Below the pieces are notes generated by a model. The model made no database searches. It was not told the DNA's origin and worked only from the letters and a program-made list of their open reading frames with translations. Below, in pieces: positions 9,301 through 17,003 of a stretch of 64,000 bases of DNA (the first letter of the stretch is position 1; every line of letters starts with the position of its first letter). The DNA comes from Shewanella benthica KT99 (GTDB lineage: Bacteria > Pseudomonadota > Gammaproteobacteria > Enterobacterales > Shewanellaceae), in NCBI RefSeq assembly GCF_000172075.1, contig NZ_ABIC01000026.1, forward strand, positions 1 to 64,000, in the 5' to 3' direction. A program made the translations under genes and the position numbers.

Positions 9301-9582
9301 GAAGACCTCTCAATTCCTGAGCGGATTCTGGTGGTGGCCGATATCTTCGAAGCGCTTACCGCAGCTGACAGACCCTATAAGAAGGCCAAGCCGCTCAGTG
9401 TCGCCATCGATATCCTTCATAAGATGGCACTGGATGAGCATCTCGACATGGACTTGTTTAAGCTGTTTTTAACCAGTGGGATCTATCTCGAATATGCGCA
9501 TAAGTTCCTCGATGCCGCTCAGATCAACCATGTAGACCTTGCTAAATACTTGGATGATAAACCATTAAAATGCAATGCCTAG
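6397..9582 (+). CDS. membrane sensor with solute-binding domain and HD-GYP phosphodiesterase
   Basis: About 1061 aa. A membrane helix near residues 14-38 leads into a periplasmic region. This consists of a Cache-like part (about 40-270) and then a family 3 solute-binding domain (about 280-515: EIDWAPIDFTISGEPEGYSI, RLSELNGKRLAIPKGWS). A second helix (about 590-610), a HAMP-like linker and an HD-GYP domain follow. HD-GYP signatures are SPYTAGHCNRV (about 690), WLHDCGKITTP (HD at about 734), THHETLKGTGYP (about 951-962) and VADIFEALTAADRPYK. The domain is expected to cleave cyclic di-GMP in response to a periplasmic ligand. About 200 residues separate the HD pair from the GYP part, longer than usual. 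The track of codons allows a TTG at 6394, but ATG 6397 with taagg upstream is preferred. Confidence 0.85.
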   Translation: MEVVTKRKGKRFSIRFTVVGIFILATVITAAIAIGLQYYFSKAMATDSALKYYNQASQSASTYLSQIDIQATNVTKLLSSFDSLVENDKFNPESIDTFAEVMRSNPLFYAIYVGLPNGDFYELINLDAHPIIRSQLEASHLDRWVTIEIKGEGRARSQYYQYLDEEFNLRASRQKPSEFDARLRPWFIDANRVSVNKTEPYLFQHLQAPGQTYSIKLPNSDTVLAVDIALSTLSDYLIARGDQSQVEAYLYKASGELIASNRYPQLNTLMPKGPGLSLTAAQRALIANTPELLVSNEIDWAPIDFTISGEPEGYSIDLLRMLAESSGLKFNFVNGFTWNELVDSYMMEEIDMLHSIMLTDKNETLGEFSESFLDLHYAIVTQPENDTITRLSELNGKRLAIPKGWSIIQIVSKAFPDIEIVELASTQAILQAVESGEVFAALDNSVILHYTAQSYFIDRLKYHETISFGDISVPTGLHMVMQGENVPLIDIINLAISNITSEQRDALTAKWFAHGELQSFTPQGIVPYKVLIDMAADPKQQNQLISTKINGIEQFIYVTSLGEGKAAQDKFAIVVPASILLASSKDKISKSILITMLCLLLVLPISWVFASPIIRPINALAIENEKIKNRRYDEVINVNSSISELDDLASSMWEMSESIQLYERNQKELMESFIKLIAQAIDDKSPYTAGHCNRVPELGLMLADAAAKSDLAPFKDFSFKTADEHREFRIAAWLHDCGKITTPEFIVDKGTKLEAVYNRIHEVRMRFEVLWRDAEIDYLKRLSATESNEFLTAELDNKRLQLKQDFEFIANANVGGEFMGQAHKDRLAELAGITWQRNFDDRLGLSPVEELNLSDVQSTESYPVTEPLLRDKPEHIIKRINKVEFDPKFGIKMDVPEHQYNLGELYNLSISRGTLTAEDRFKINEHVISTIKMLETLPFPPELAKVPRYASTHHETLKGTGYPRRLSAEDLSIPERILVVADIFEALTAADRPYKKAKPLSVAIDILHKMALDEHLDMDLFKLFLTSGIYLEYAHKFLDAAQINHVDLAKYLDDKPLKCNA

Positions 9583-9758
9583 TTAAGTAGAGTTCGGGGG
9601 CGTTAACGTCCCTGCAGCTCACCTTTCATAAATGTGATATCTCATTAATAATTAATTGTCCAAAATTGATGTCGTGTTAAACTGCGCTCGGCATGTCAAG
9701 TGACTGCTAAAAAGGTCGTTTAGCACCTCCCTTATCCCTATCATTGATTAGAGTTTTT

Positions 9759-10928
9759 ATGCAACGGATTTTACTGTTATCCCTGTTTGTTTTTTCTAAT
9801 GTGGCCATCGCCGTTGAACCTTTATTTGCAATGCCAGAAGATATGGAGCCTACATGGCTTGATAATATTTTGTCAATCTTTGGTGCAGATGGTGAGTTTG
9901 ATGAAACTAAAGCCATTGATATGAGTTACTTACCAACGGCATATTACACGCCAGAGAAAAAGTTTGGTGTGGGTCTCTTGATGGTGGGGTTATATAAAAC
10001 CGACGACGCATCGAGTGATGAACAGCCATCATCGTTGGTGTTAAATTCGTTTGTCTCGATGAATAACTCTTATGGCGTCGAAGTTGAAAACATGACATTT
10101 TTCAATCAAGGCCAGCAAAGATTATTGCTGGAATTAGAGTTACACAATGAGGCCGCCGTTTATTATGGTCAAGGCATCGAACAAGGCGATCTAGACAGTA
10201 ATCATCATGAGTTTGAAGAACAGTTATATAGTTTCAAGCCTCGTTGGATGACTGAAGTGGCTGACCACTATTTTATCGGTATCGGTGCCGACTTGATTTA
10301 TGCAAGTGCAGGAAAGTTAGAGTTAGTCGAAACTGAAACGCCTGTGGATTCAGCCGATGCTCTTGCTCCCCTAGAGGCACTGCCAAATAACTTTAGTTCA
10401 GGCCTAGTGATCACCAGTATCTATGATTCACGAGATTATCGATTAAATGCCACCAAGGGGTGGTTATTTCAAATTGATGCCGGCTTATATCAAAACAACC
10501 AGTCTGCTTCGTTTTCGACTTATAATATTGAGTTAGCGAACTATATTGATCTAGGCAGCTCTGCACCAGGACTCATAGCCTGGCAAGTGCAGGGACACTT
10601 TACCGATGGCGATGTGCCTTGGAATATGTTGCCAGACCTTGGCGGATCTAATGCCATGCGCGGGTATATCAAAGGCCGTTACCGTGATGAGCAGATGATG
10701 ATGGGGCAAGTTGAATACCGCTTACCCATATTTCAACGTTATGGCATGGTCTTTTGGGGCGCAGTAGGTAGCGTCGCACCCCACGTAAGCGATCTGACCG
10801 AGGAGCTATTAACCTCTTACGGAACCGGTTTTCGTTTTAACATCAAAGACAATATTAATTTACGTTTTGACGTGGGCGTAGGTGAAAATGAAACTAACTT
10901 CTACCTTAATGTGAATGAAGTCTTTTAA
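9759..10928 (+). CDS. Omp85-type outer membrane beta-barrel protein
   Basis: 389 aa from ATG 9759; an upstream in-frame start at 9744 is possible. Signal peptide MQRILLLSLFVFSNVAIA is cut near AIA/VEP. The C-terminal half matches the bacterial surface antigen (Omp85/BamA C-terminal) barrel: strands alternate hydrophobic residues and end in F. LPDLGGSNAMRGYIKGRYRD holds the conserved RGY/RGF motif of the lid loop. There are no POTRA repeats, so it is not BamA or TamA but one of the short barrel-only relatives. It lies downstream of the HD-GYP gene with a 160-base gap, and upstream of a periplasmic DUF3108-like gene; cargo unknown. Confidence 0.8.
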   Translation: MQRILLLSLFVFSNVAIAVEPLFAMPEDMEPTWLDNILSIFGADGEFDETKAIDMSYLPTAYYTPEKKFGVGLLMVGLYKTDDASSDEQPSSLVLNSFVSMNNSYGVEVENMTFFNQGQQRLLLELELHNEAAVYYGQGIEQGDLDSNHHEFEEQLYSFKPRWMTEVADHYFIGIGADLIYASAGKLELVETETPVDSADALAPLEALPNNFSSGLVITSIYDSRDYRLNATKGWLFQIDAGLYQNNQSASFSTYNIELANYIDLGSSAPGLIAWQVQGHFTDGDVPWNMLPDLGGSNAMRGYIKGRYRDEQMMMGQVEYRLPIFQRYGMVFWGAVGSVAPHVSDLTEELLTSYGTGFRFNIKDNINLRFDVGVGENETNFYLNVNEVF

Positions 10929-10986
10929 GCATGGCTAACACTGCGATCGTTATGGAAAGTATGAAGAGTGTAAAGAGCCTATTTAG

Positions 10987-11826
10987 ATGATGACATCGAC
11001 TGTTTTATGCAAGCCAGTTGCCGTTATGGGAGGCAAACCAATCACCGCTCGTTTATATGCCATTGGTCGTATTTTTTTGTCAGTAGCAGCTCTAACACCA
11101 GTTTTAGGGCTAACTTTATTACTTGGAACATTAACCAATACAGCCTTTGCCAATGAACAACAAGAGCATGAACTAGAGCAGTGCAGCCGTACTGCAAATT
11201 ACTCTATTTATCTGAGTGGTATATATACTGGCTCAATGAACAGGACTGAGACTTGGCAGGGAAACACTGCGGTAGTTACGTCAAAAAGTGAAGCCAGCAT
11301 TTTAGGTATCGGCACTCAGTATCGTCAGCGGACAGAGTTATCTTGGTCGAGTACCACCGATGAATGGCTAACCGATAATTTTCATCAAAAAGTGACCGGA
11401 TTTCGCTCTCGAGACATGCAGGTTACTTTTGAAAATAATGGCCATGAGTCACGGGTAGATCTAGATGGAGAGGTAGAGACTTATGTATCAGAAGATATTC
11501 CTCTGCGAGATGTGGACACCTTGTTGATTCAAATTCGTGAATACTTGCTTCGAGGAAGCAAACAATTTGCCTTAATCAGGCAAGCTTCTGATGATATAGA
11601 GGCGTATCAATTCTATGTTCAGGACACGCTGACAGCTAATATAGAGCCCTGGGGCGAGCTAACCTTGATACCTGTGGAGCAAACGGGTGCCGAAGATGTT
11701 ACTTATTATTTCGCCCCTTCAATGGATTACCAGCTGATTAAAGCCCGCTATCACGGCATCATACTTCGAGGATTGATTGAACTCGATAGTTACACCTCAT
11801 CTTGTGAGCCCATCTTGGCTCACTAG
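10987..11826 (+). CDS. exported DUF3108-like protein
   Basis: 279 aa. A hydrophobic stretch (IFLSVAALTPVLGLTLLLGT) ending in AFANEQ is a long signal peptide; a later start at MGGKPITARL (11026) is possible. The mature part is beta-rich: YSIYLSGIYTGSMNRTETW, SILGIGTQYRQRTELSW and IPVEQTGAEDVTYYF. This resembles the DUF3108 family of periplasmic proteins whose members start with a Y-x-V-x-x-x-G-x-x-x-G repeat. It is 58 bases after the Omp85-like gene and probably cotranscribed. Function is not known. Confidence 0.65.
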   Translation: MMTSTVLCKPVAVMGGKPITARLYAIGRIFLSVAALTPVLGLTLLLGTLTNTAFANEQQEHELEQCSRTANYSIYLSGIYTGSMNRTETWQGNTAVVTSKSEASILGIGTQYRQRTELSWSSTTDEWLTDNFHQKVTGFRSRDMQVTFENNGHESRVDLDGEVETYVSEDIPLRDVDTLLIQIREYLLRGSKQFALIRQASDDIEAYQFYVQDTLTANIEPWGELTLIPVEQTGAEDVTYYFAPSMDYQLIKARYHGIILRGLIELDSYTSSCEPILAH

Positions 11827-11885
11827 CAGTGAGCTTGCGAACGTCCTCGCAGGCACATAAGTGCCGCCCTAGCAGGGCGAAGCCC
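11827..11885 (+). repeat. short palindrome array (array 1)
   Basis: Between two convergent genes. It reads linker CGTCCTCGCAG, stem GGCAC-ataa-GTGCC, linker-like GCCCTAGCAG, stem GGGC-gaa-GCCC, then gttctatata. The linker and the GGGC-gaa-GCCC module recur in the larger arrays at 38.0, 46.6, 52.0 and 62.5 kb. It may serve both genes as an RNA 3' end, but it has no clear T run. Confidence 0.7.
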
Positions 11886-11888
11886 GTT

Positions 11889-13250
11889 CTATATAAGCAC
11901 CTTTTCCTCTAAATAATGTATCGACTGCCCACCTTCTTTAAACCCTTCATTTTCGAGTATCCGTTGTAGCAGAGGCACATTGGTTGATATGCCCTCGATA
12001 ACTAGCTCATTGAGCGCCGTTTTCATGCGGGCGAGGGCTTGGTTTCGTGTTGGCCCCCAAGTGATCAGCTTGGCTACCATAGAGTCATAAAAAGGAGGGA
12101 CTGTGTAGCCTGAGTAGAGATGAGAATCCCAGCGCACGCCGATGCCGCCGGGGGCGTGAAATGCTGTCACGGTGCCGGGGGAGGGAATAAAGGTCTGTGG
12201 ATCTTCGGCATTGATGCGGCACTCTATGCTGTGGCCGTTTAGCGAGATGTCGTCTTGTTCGATAGTCAGTGGCTTACCCGCTGCGATCTCCAGCTGAGCC
12301 TGGATCAGATCGACCCCTGTGATCATCTCTGTGATTGGGTGCTCTACCTGAATGCGGGTATTCATCTCGATGAAGTAAAATTGACCCGCCTCATAGAGAA
12401 ACTCGAAGGTACCTGCACCACGATAACCGATATCGACACAGGCCTTAGCACATAAGGCACCAATCTCTCGGCGGGTGTCAGAGTCTATGCCCAAGGCCGG
12501 GGCTTCCTCTATGACCTTCTGATGTCTGCGCTGCATGGAGCAGTCCCGCTCTCCCAGGTGTATCGCATTTCCTTGACCATCTGACAGCACCTGAATCTCG
12601 ATATGGCGAGGTGTTTGTAGATACTTCTCCATATAGACATCGCCATTAGCAAAGGCGGCTTTGGCTTCGGCCTGGGTTAGTCCTATGGCTGGTATCAGTT
12701 CGGCTTCATCATGGACCACACGCATACCACGGCCGCCGCCTCCCGCAGTTGCCTTGATGATCACCGGATAGCCTATCTTGTTGGCAATTCGCTTATTGAG
12801 CACTGAATCATTTGAAAGCATGCCATCTGAGCCCGGCACTGTAGGAACTCCGGCTGCTTTCATTGCCGAGATGGCTGAGACTTTATCGCCCATCAATCGG
12901 ATCACTGCCGCTGTCGGACCGATGAAGCTAAAGCCGCAGGCTTCCACTTGCTCGGCAAAGTCGGCATTTTCTGACAAAAAACCATAGCCTGGATGTATGG
13001 CATCGACCTTGGTTGCCGATGCGGCGGCGAGTATAGCGGCAATATTAAGGTAGCTATCGATTGCTGCAGGCTTACCTATGCATAGCTTTGCATTGGCTTG
13101 TTGCACATGCAGCAAGCTTTTATCAGCAATGGAGTATGCGGCTACGGTCTCTATCCCAAGTTGAGAGCAGGCGCGCTGAATTCTCAGGGCTATCTCACCT
13201 CTGTTGGCGATTAGCACTCGCTTGATTGGGCGCACAACTGGCAGGCTCAT
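11889..13250 (-). CDS. accC: acetyl-CoA carboxylase biotin carboxylase subunit
   Basis: 453 aa against about 449 for the family. It uses ATP and bicarbonate to carboxylate the biotin on AccB, the first step of malonyl-CoA synthesis. [10 protein letters not shown] opens the N-terminal domain, [11 protein letters not shown] follows, the ATP-grasp glycine loop AGGGGRGMR is at about 169-177, and [15 protein letters not shown] and [17 protein letters not shown] carry active-site residues. Start at ATG 13250; the N-terminus is a few residues longer than in E. coli. It is last in aroQ-accB-accC, but 151 bases lie between accB and accC instead of the usual few, and these hold hairpins. Confidence 0.95.
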   Translation of the reverse strand: MSLPVVRPIKRVLIANRGEIALRIQRACSQLGIETVAAYSIADKSLLHVQQANAKLCIGKPAAIDSYLNIAAILAAASATKVDAIHPGYGFLSENADFAEQVEACGFSFIGPTAAVIRLMGDKVSAISAMKAAGVPTVPGSDGMLSNDSVLNKRIANKIGYPVIIKATAGGGGRGMRVVHDEAELIPAIGLTQAEAKAAFANGDVYMEKYLQTPRHIEIQVLSDGQGNAIHLGERDCSMQRRHQKVIEEAPALGIDSDTRREIGALCAKACVDIGYRGAGTFEFLYEAGQFYFIEMNTRIQVEHPITEMITGVDLIQAQLEIAAGKPLTIEQDDISLNGHSIECRINAEDPQTFIPSPGTVTAFHAPGGIGVRWDSHLYSGYTVPPFYDSMVAKLITWGPTRNQALARMKTALNELVIEGISTNVPLLQRILENEGFKEGGQSIHYLEEKVLI

Positions 13251-13315
13251 TCGTGGCTATTCCTCTTTTGCTATGCGCTTAAATGTTGGTTATTTTTTCG
13301 CAACTCGCAGCTCGC

Positions 13316-13336
13316 AGCTCGATAAAGTATCGAGCT
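13316..13336 (-). repeat. hairpin between accB and accC
   Basis: AGCTCGATA-aag-TATCGAGCT is a perfect 9-base stem with a 3-base loop, and it sits inside the aroQ-accB-accC transcript. A second weaker stem (AGGCT...AGCCT) lies just beside it. The preceding ctcgcag units match the linker of the palindrome arrays. There is no T run, so it is not an obvious terminator. It could be an RNA processing or stability element that sets AccB above AccC. Confidence 0.55.
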
Positions 13337-13401
13337 CAAGACAAGGCTAAGAAAGCCTAGAGTCACGAGCTGCAGCCCGAAGTTCGTCACCCGTAATTCG
13401 C

Positions 13402-13887
13402 TCATCGATCTTCAATAACAATCAAGGGCTGATCGAAGCCGACTGCGTCGCCACTTTCGACCAGAATCGATTTGATAATGCCGCTACGATGGGCTTCTAT
13501 CTGGTTCATCATCTTCATCGCCTCTATGATGCAAATGGCTTGTCCTTTCTCGACTCTTTGTCCGACTTGAGACAAGGGAGCAGACTCAGGAGCAGGAGAT
13601 AGATAGAAGGTACCTACCATAGGTGAGATAACCGTATTTTCGTTAGGCTTAACTAGCTCATCACTTGTTGTTGAGCTTGCTAGGGCAGTATTAATTTGAG
13701 CGTGAGCGGTATTGGCATTAGCTTGTGGTGAGTGATCACTCACTGTGTAGACCTGTTGCGGCGTATTCACCTGAGCAGGTCTTTGGCGGCAGATACGTAC
13801 CGATTCTTCGCCTTCGGTGACCTCGAGCTCAGCAATGCCAGACTCTTGAACCAGCTCTATCAGCTTCTTTATTTTTCGAATGTCCAT
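13402..13887 (-). CDS. accB: biotin carboxyl carrier protein of acetyl-CoA carboxylase
   Basis: 161 aa. The C-terminal biotinyl domain has the lipoyl/biotinyl fold with the attachment motif EAMKMMNQ; the biotinylated Lys is residue 125. The thumb region ([17 protein letters not shown]) that marks acetyl-CoA carboxylase BCCPs is present. The N-terminus [18 protein letters not shown] is typical, and a Gln/Ala/Thr-rich flexible linker (about 40-80) joins the parts. It carries biotin between AccC and the transferase AccAD. Lies 75 bases after aroQ. Confidence 0.95.
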   Translation of the reverse strand: MDIRKIKKLIELVQESGIAELEVTEGEESVRICRQRPAQVNTPQQVYTVSDHSPQANANTAHAQINTALASSTTSDELVKPNENTVISPMVGTFYLSPAPESAPLSQVGQRVEKGQAICIIEAMKMMNQIEAHRSGIIKSILVESGDAVGFDQPLIVIEDR

Positions 13888-13962
13888 AACTTTGCACCTT
13901 AAAAGCTTCTCTTTAAAACGACTCTAGAAAATCATCTGGAAAACGTAAATCGAACACCACTT

Positions 13963-14418
13963 TTAATGCTCAGCCTGCTTCGCATGTAATCGTGTAATCG
14001 CCGATTGCAGGGCGAAGTGATAACCTTCGGCGCCCAAACCACAGATCACGCCTATGGCCTTATCTGAGAAATATGAGTGATGACGGAAAGGCTCTCGAGC
14101 ATGCACATTAGACAGGTGAACTTCGATAAAAGGAATGGCGACGCCTAATATTGCATCTCGTATCGCGACGCTGGTATGGGTGAATGCCGCCGGGTTGATG
14201 ATGATAAAGTCCGCATCCGTGTTATGAATAGCATCGATGAGTTCATGCTCGGCATTAGATTGAATATGCTCAAGCACTATACCGGCCGCATTTGACTCAT
14301 CTGTGAGGTCTTTAACTATCTGTTCTAAGGTCTTCACGCCATAGTGGCCCGGTTCACGTCGACCCAGAAGGTTAAGGTTAGGGCCGTTAATTAATAAGAC
14401 CTTTGCTTTGCTGCTCAT
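13963..14418 (-). CDS. aroQ: type II 3-dehydroquinate dehydratase
   Basis: 151 aa, normal length. Removes water from 3-dehydroquinate to give 3-dehydroshikimate in the shikimate pathway; the enzyme forms a dodecamer. Motifs: [17 protein letters not shown] with the catalytic Tyr at about 27 and the flexible-loop Arg, [17 protein letters not shown], and [17 protein letters not shown] with the catalytic His. First gene of the aroQ-accB-accC set, the standard order in gammaproteobacteria. Confidence 0.95.
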   Translation of the reverse strand: MSSKAKVLLINGPNLNLLGRREPGHYGVKTLEQIVKDLTDESNAAGIVLEHIQSNAEHELIDAIHNTDADFIIINPAAFTHTSVAIRDAILGVAIPFIEVHLSNVHAREPFRHHSYFSDKAIGVICGLGAEGYHFALQSAITRLHAKQAEH

Positions 14419-14450
14419 GTCAAAATCCTTTGCAATACAGATGACTCGTC

Positions 14451-14470
14451 GTTATACCAAGGGGTATAAC
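14451..14470. repeat. perfect palindrome upstream of aroQ
   Basis: GTTATACC-aagg-GGTATAAC, an 8-base stem and 4-base loop, 33 bases upstream of the aroQ start. It could be an operator or the relic of a MITE end, since MITEs in this window also start with TATACC. A second inverted repeat, TCCTAGG at 14568-14574 and CCTAGGA at 14583-14589, follows the arfB stop. Confidence 0.45.
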
Positions 14471-14614
14471 GATGGATAAGGTGAATCATTTGATTTCAAC
14501 AGAAGTTGGCGAAGATGTCGACATTTGCCTGCATTTTCGACGAAAATGATGGAAATAAGGTTCTAGATCCTAGGGGCTAGTACCTAGGAACTTTTATAAC
14601 TTGGCTTCCTTCTT

Positions 14615-15031
14615 TTAATAATCTGACTTATTGCGTCTTAGCGCCTTAGTCGCGCCTTTCTGTTTCTTAGCATCGACTCGTCGGCGTTGACTGCCTCTGG
14701 TGGGCTTAGTGGCAATGCGTTTTTTCGGTGTGTGGCCCACACTGGCGACCAGTTCAATAAATTGGGCTAATGCGGTTTGACGATTGGAATCTTGGCTACG
14801 GCTAGCCTGACACTTGATGATGACTTTACCGCTCTTAGTGATGCGATGATCGGCTTTGGCGAGTAACCTTTGTTGATAAAGTTCCGGCAGGGATGATTTA
14901 CGTATATCAAAAATTAACTGAGCGGCGGTAGAGACCTTATTCAGGTGCTGTCCACCGGCACCACTGGAACGGATAAATTGCCATTCGATCTCATTTTCTT
15001 GAAGAAGTACACGGTTAGTGATTTTTATCAT
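14615..15031 (-). CDS. arfB: alternative ribosome-rescue peptidyl-tRNA hydrolase
   Basis: 138 aa, normal for ArfB (YaeJ). It enters stalled ribosomes with an empty mRNA channel and hydrolyses peptidyl-tRNA. The GGQ motif is at residues 26-28 in RSSGAGGQHLNKV, as in class I release factors. The C-terminal tail is very basic (KKRIATKPTRGSQRRRVDAKKQ), matching the tail that sits in the mRNA channel. Independent of the aroQ operon, with a 196-base gap. Confidence 0.93.
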   Translation of the reverse strand: MIKITNRVLLQENEIEWQFIRSSGAGGQHLNKVSTAAQLIFDIRKSSLPELYQQRLLAKADHRITKSGKVIIKCQASRSQDSNRQTALAQFIELVASVGHTPKKRIATKPTRGSQRRRVDAKKQKGATKALRRNKSDY

Positions 15032-15185
15032 GGCCTTTGATTCGGGTTTTGTATTACCCTTTGTCGATTGAGTTGTTGGGTGCCGATTTGGTCTAAGACC
15101 TCAAACGGGTATCCTATTGGGATGAATGAAGAGGTTGTACCCCTTTCGCTCATTATTAGCTAGCAGATGGAAGCGGAGCTCATCT

Positions 15186-15563
15186 ATGTTATGTCAAATC
15201 GCCGATATTACCAAAGGCGTGATCAGTTTATTTGCCAGTGGGCGCCTCTCGACCCTGGACTATTGTGAGCAAATCGTTCCCATTATCGAGGAATATAGTG
15301 CCGAGTCGGGCAAGATTTGCCTCTATATCGAAGCCGATGTGTTGTTAGAGGGCTGGGAGAGTGATTCTATATCTGGGGTGGGGGAAATACAGCTACCAAG
15401 ATTCGATGCCCTGGTGTTGGTTGGTGGACCGGATTGGTTCGGTAATGCCGTACGCTTGTTGGGCCCATTCATGCAGGGTGAAGTCGCTTGGTTTTCTCTG
15501 GATGACAAGCCTAAAGCTATCGAGTGGATCACGGCTAAACTGAGTTGCCCACTGCCGATTTAA
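15186..15563 (+). CDS. SpoIIAA-like (STAS/SEC14 fold) small protein
   Basis: 125 aa from ATG 15186, which has GGAG 8 bases upstream; a longer frame opens at 15126. Sequence features ITKGVISLFASGRLSTLDY, KICLYIEADVLLEGW, LVLVGGPDWF and GEVAWFSLDDKPKAIEWI resemble the SpoIIAA-like family (PF11964-type), which adopts a STAS-like fold. Members are mostly of unknown role. No obvious operon partner. Confidence 0.65.
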   Translation: MLCQIADITKGVISLFASGRLSTLDYCEQIVPIIEEYSAESGKICLYIEADVLLEGWESDSISGVGEIQLPRFDALVLVGGPDWFGNAVRLLGPFMQGEVAWFSLDDKPKAIEWITAKLSCPLPI

Positions 15564-15598
15564 TCGCTTTACTTCTCGTCGCTTTGATATTGGAAATA

Positions 15599-15790
15599 GT
15601 GATCGAATTTGCCAACAATAAAGTGCTCAAATTAACTTCATTTGCCTTAGCGTCTATGTTTGTTATTGGCCTGTCTGGTTGCGCACCAGAAGTCGGTAGC
15701 GAACAATGGTGTAAGCAGATGAGTGACAAAGACAAGGGTGACTGGACCGCTAACGAAGCGGCCGATTATGCCAAGAATTGCATATTTTAA
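15599..15790 (+). CDS. small lipoprotein of the DUF3012 family
   Basis: About 63 aa from GTG 15599 (ttggaaata upstream); the start is uncertain, since TTG 15545 and GTG 15623 are also in frame. A hydrophobic stretch ends in the lipobox LSGC, followed by APEVGSEQWCKQM and KGDWTANEAADYAKNC, which I recognise as the DUF3012 pattern of short gammaproteobacterial lipoproteins. Two conserved cysteines after the lipidated one may form a disulfide. Function unknown. Confidence 0.7.
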   Translation: MIEFANNKVLKLTSFALASMFVIGLSGCAPEVGSEQWCKQMSDKDKGDWTANEAADYAKNCIF

Positions 15791-15923
15791 TTAAGTATTG
15801 TCAGTTTTGAACTTTCGATTATAATCTGGGTCAGACGATTAGAAGCTAGTTGCTCACTCTTTGTTTCGAGCTATTCGTTCCTAGCTATTAAATGTCAGTT
15901 CTTTTGAATCAATAAGGTTCTCT

Positions 15924-16496
15924 TTGCAGCATAATTTTCGTCAATTCACTCACAAGATAGCCATAGCGATGATCGCCGTTGTGCTGCTGCAGTTTGCAGC
16001 TGGCAACATGGGTGAGCATCAGTTGCATCTTGGTGGTCATGACGAAGAACCTGCAAACCATCCTCATTTGCAATTTACCGCCCAAGTCATGACATTAGCG
16101 TTAGAGCAGTGCACCGCGTGTAATGACTTAAGCTATAGCGATTCTGAGCATGCCAATCAAACTGTAGCGCAAACGAATAGCTGTGATCGCTCCTTCGCCG
16201 ATGGTGAATTGATATCAAATAATTATTTAGCAGCAAATTTAGGTTCTTCATTCGAAGCGGCTTCTCTCTATGAGGAACTGCCTGCTGCTACTGAGATTCA
16301 TAGTCATCAAATCAGCAAGACTGAGACTAAGCTTTTCGATATCTGTTTAGACTGCCAATGCCATGGTGGACATGCCACTGTGATGACCAGCGGAACCAGC
16401 GAACCTTCAGTTCCGTTAAGCGATGGGTTCGTCGCCATGGTGAGCAATTACTTACCTCCAGAGTCTCTACCCGATTACCGCCCTCCAATCGTATAA
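15924..16496 (+). CDS. exported Cys/His-rich protein ahead of the metal efflux operon
   Basis: 190 aa, TTG start with AAGG upstream. A hydrophobic N-terminal segment (IAIAMIAVVLLQFAAG) is a signal peptide or anchor. The rest is rich in possible metal ligands: HQLHLGGHDEE, CTACND, CLDCQCHGGHA. The position before czcC-czcB-czcA suggests a periplasmic metal-binding or sensing role, comparable with DUF2946/CopL-like proteins, but no family was identified with certainty. It is separated from czcC by a MITE. Confidence 0.6.
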   Translation: MQHNFRQFTHKIAIAMIAVVLLQFAAGNMGEHQLHLGGHDEEPANHPHLQFTAQVMTLALEQCTACNDLSYSDSEHANQTVAQTNSCDRSFADGELISNNYLAANLGSSFEAASLYEELPAATEIHSHQISKTETKLFDICLDCQCHGGHATVMTSGTSEPSVPLSDGFVAMVSNYLPPESLPDYRPPIV

Positions 16497-16628
16497 CCCC
16501 TAAACTTGCTTTAAATAGCTTAATGCTATCTATCCATCGCAAGTAGAAAATCATGACTAACGTTAACTGGATCTTTAGGCGATTTGCCCAAACGATCTTA
16601 GAGATGATTTAACCCTAAAGCACTCTGT

Positions 16629-16894
16629 TATACCCAAGCCACCTCAAGGTGCTCGTTTCAGAGCCCCCGTAGGATAGCTGAACAAGGCAGTGATTGAGAG
16701 AATGGTTATTCCCTTGTCGATAGCACTAACGCAGTGCAGATATTCTACGGGAGCTCCCGCAGGGCAAGGCGAGAAGCAACATTTTTCTGCGTTATGAAAT
16801 ATTGAATTAGAATAACTAGTACTACTATTTCATGCCTTGAACTCTGTCACTTCTCGACATGCTGAATCCTGCATTTTGAAGTAGTTTGGGTATA
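16629..16894. mobile_element. MITE-like element with TATACCCAA ends
   Basis: 266 bp, non-coding. The left end TATACCCAAGCCACCTCAAG and the right end (complement of tatacccaaactacttcaaa) form imperfect inverted repeats of about 24 bases. The ends carry TA at the outer edge, as with IS630/mariner-type target sites. It fills most of the 500-base gap between the exported protein and czcC and may separate their transcripts. Internal sequence shows further small inverted repeats and no ORF. Confidence 0.55.
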
Positions 16895-17003
16895 TACCTG
16901 CAATGATCTGGCTGCAAACATGTGTCCGTAATCACCTTGAGATTCGGCTTAACGTGCAGCGCAGCTTTTGCTGAAAGAGATGGCTTTAGGGATAGGATAT
17001 ACA

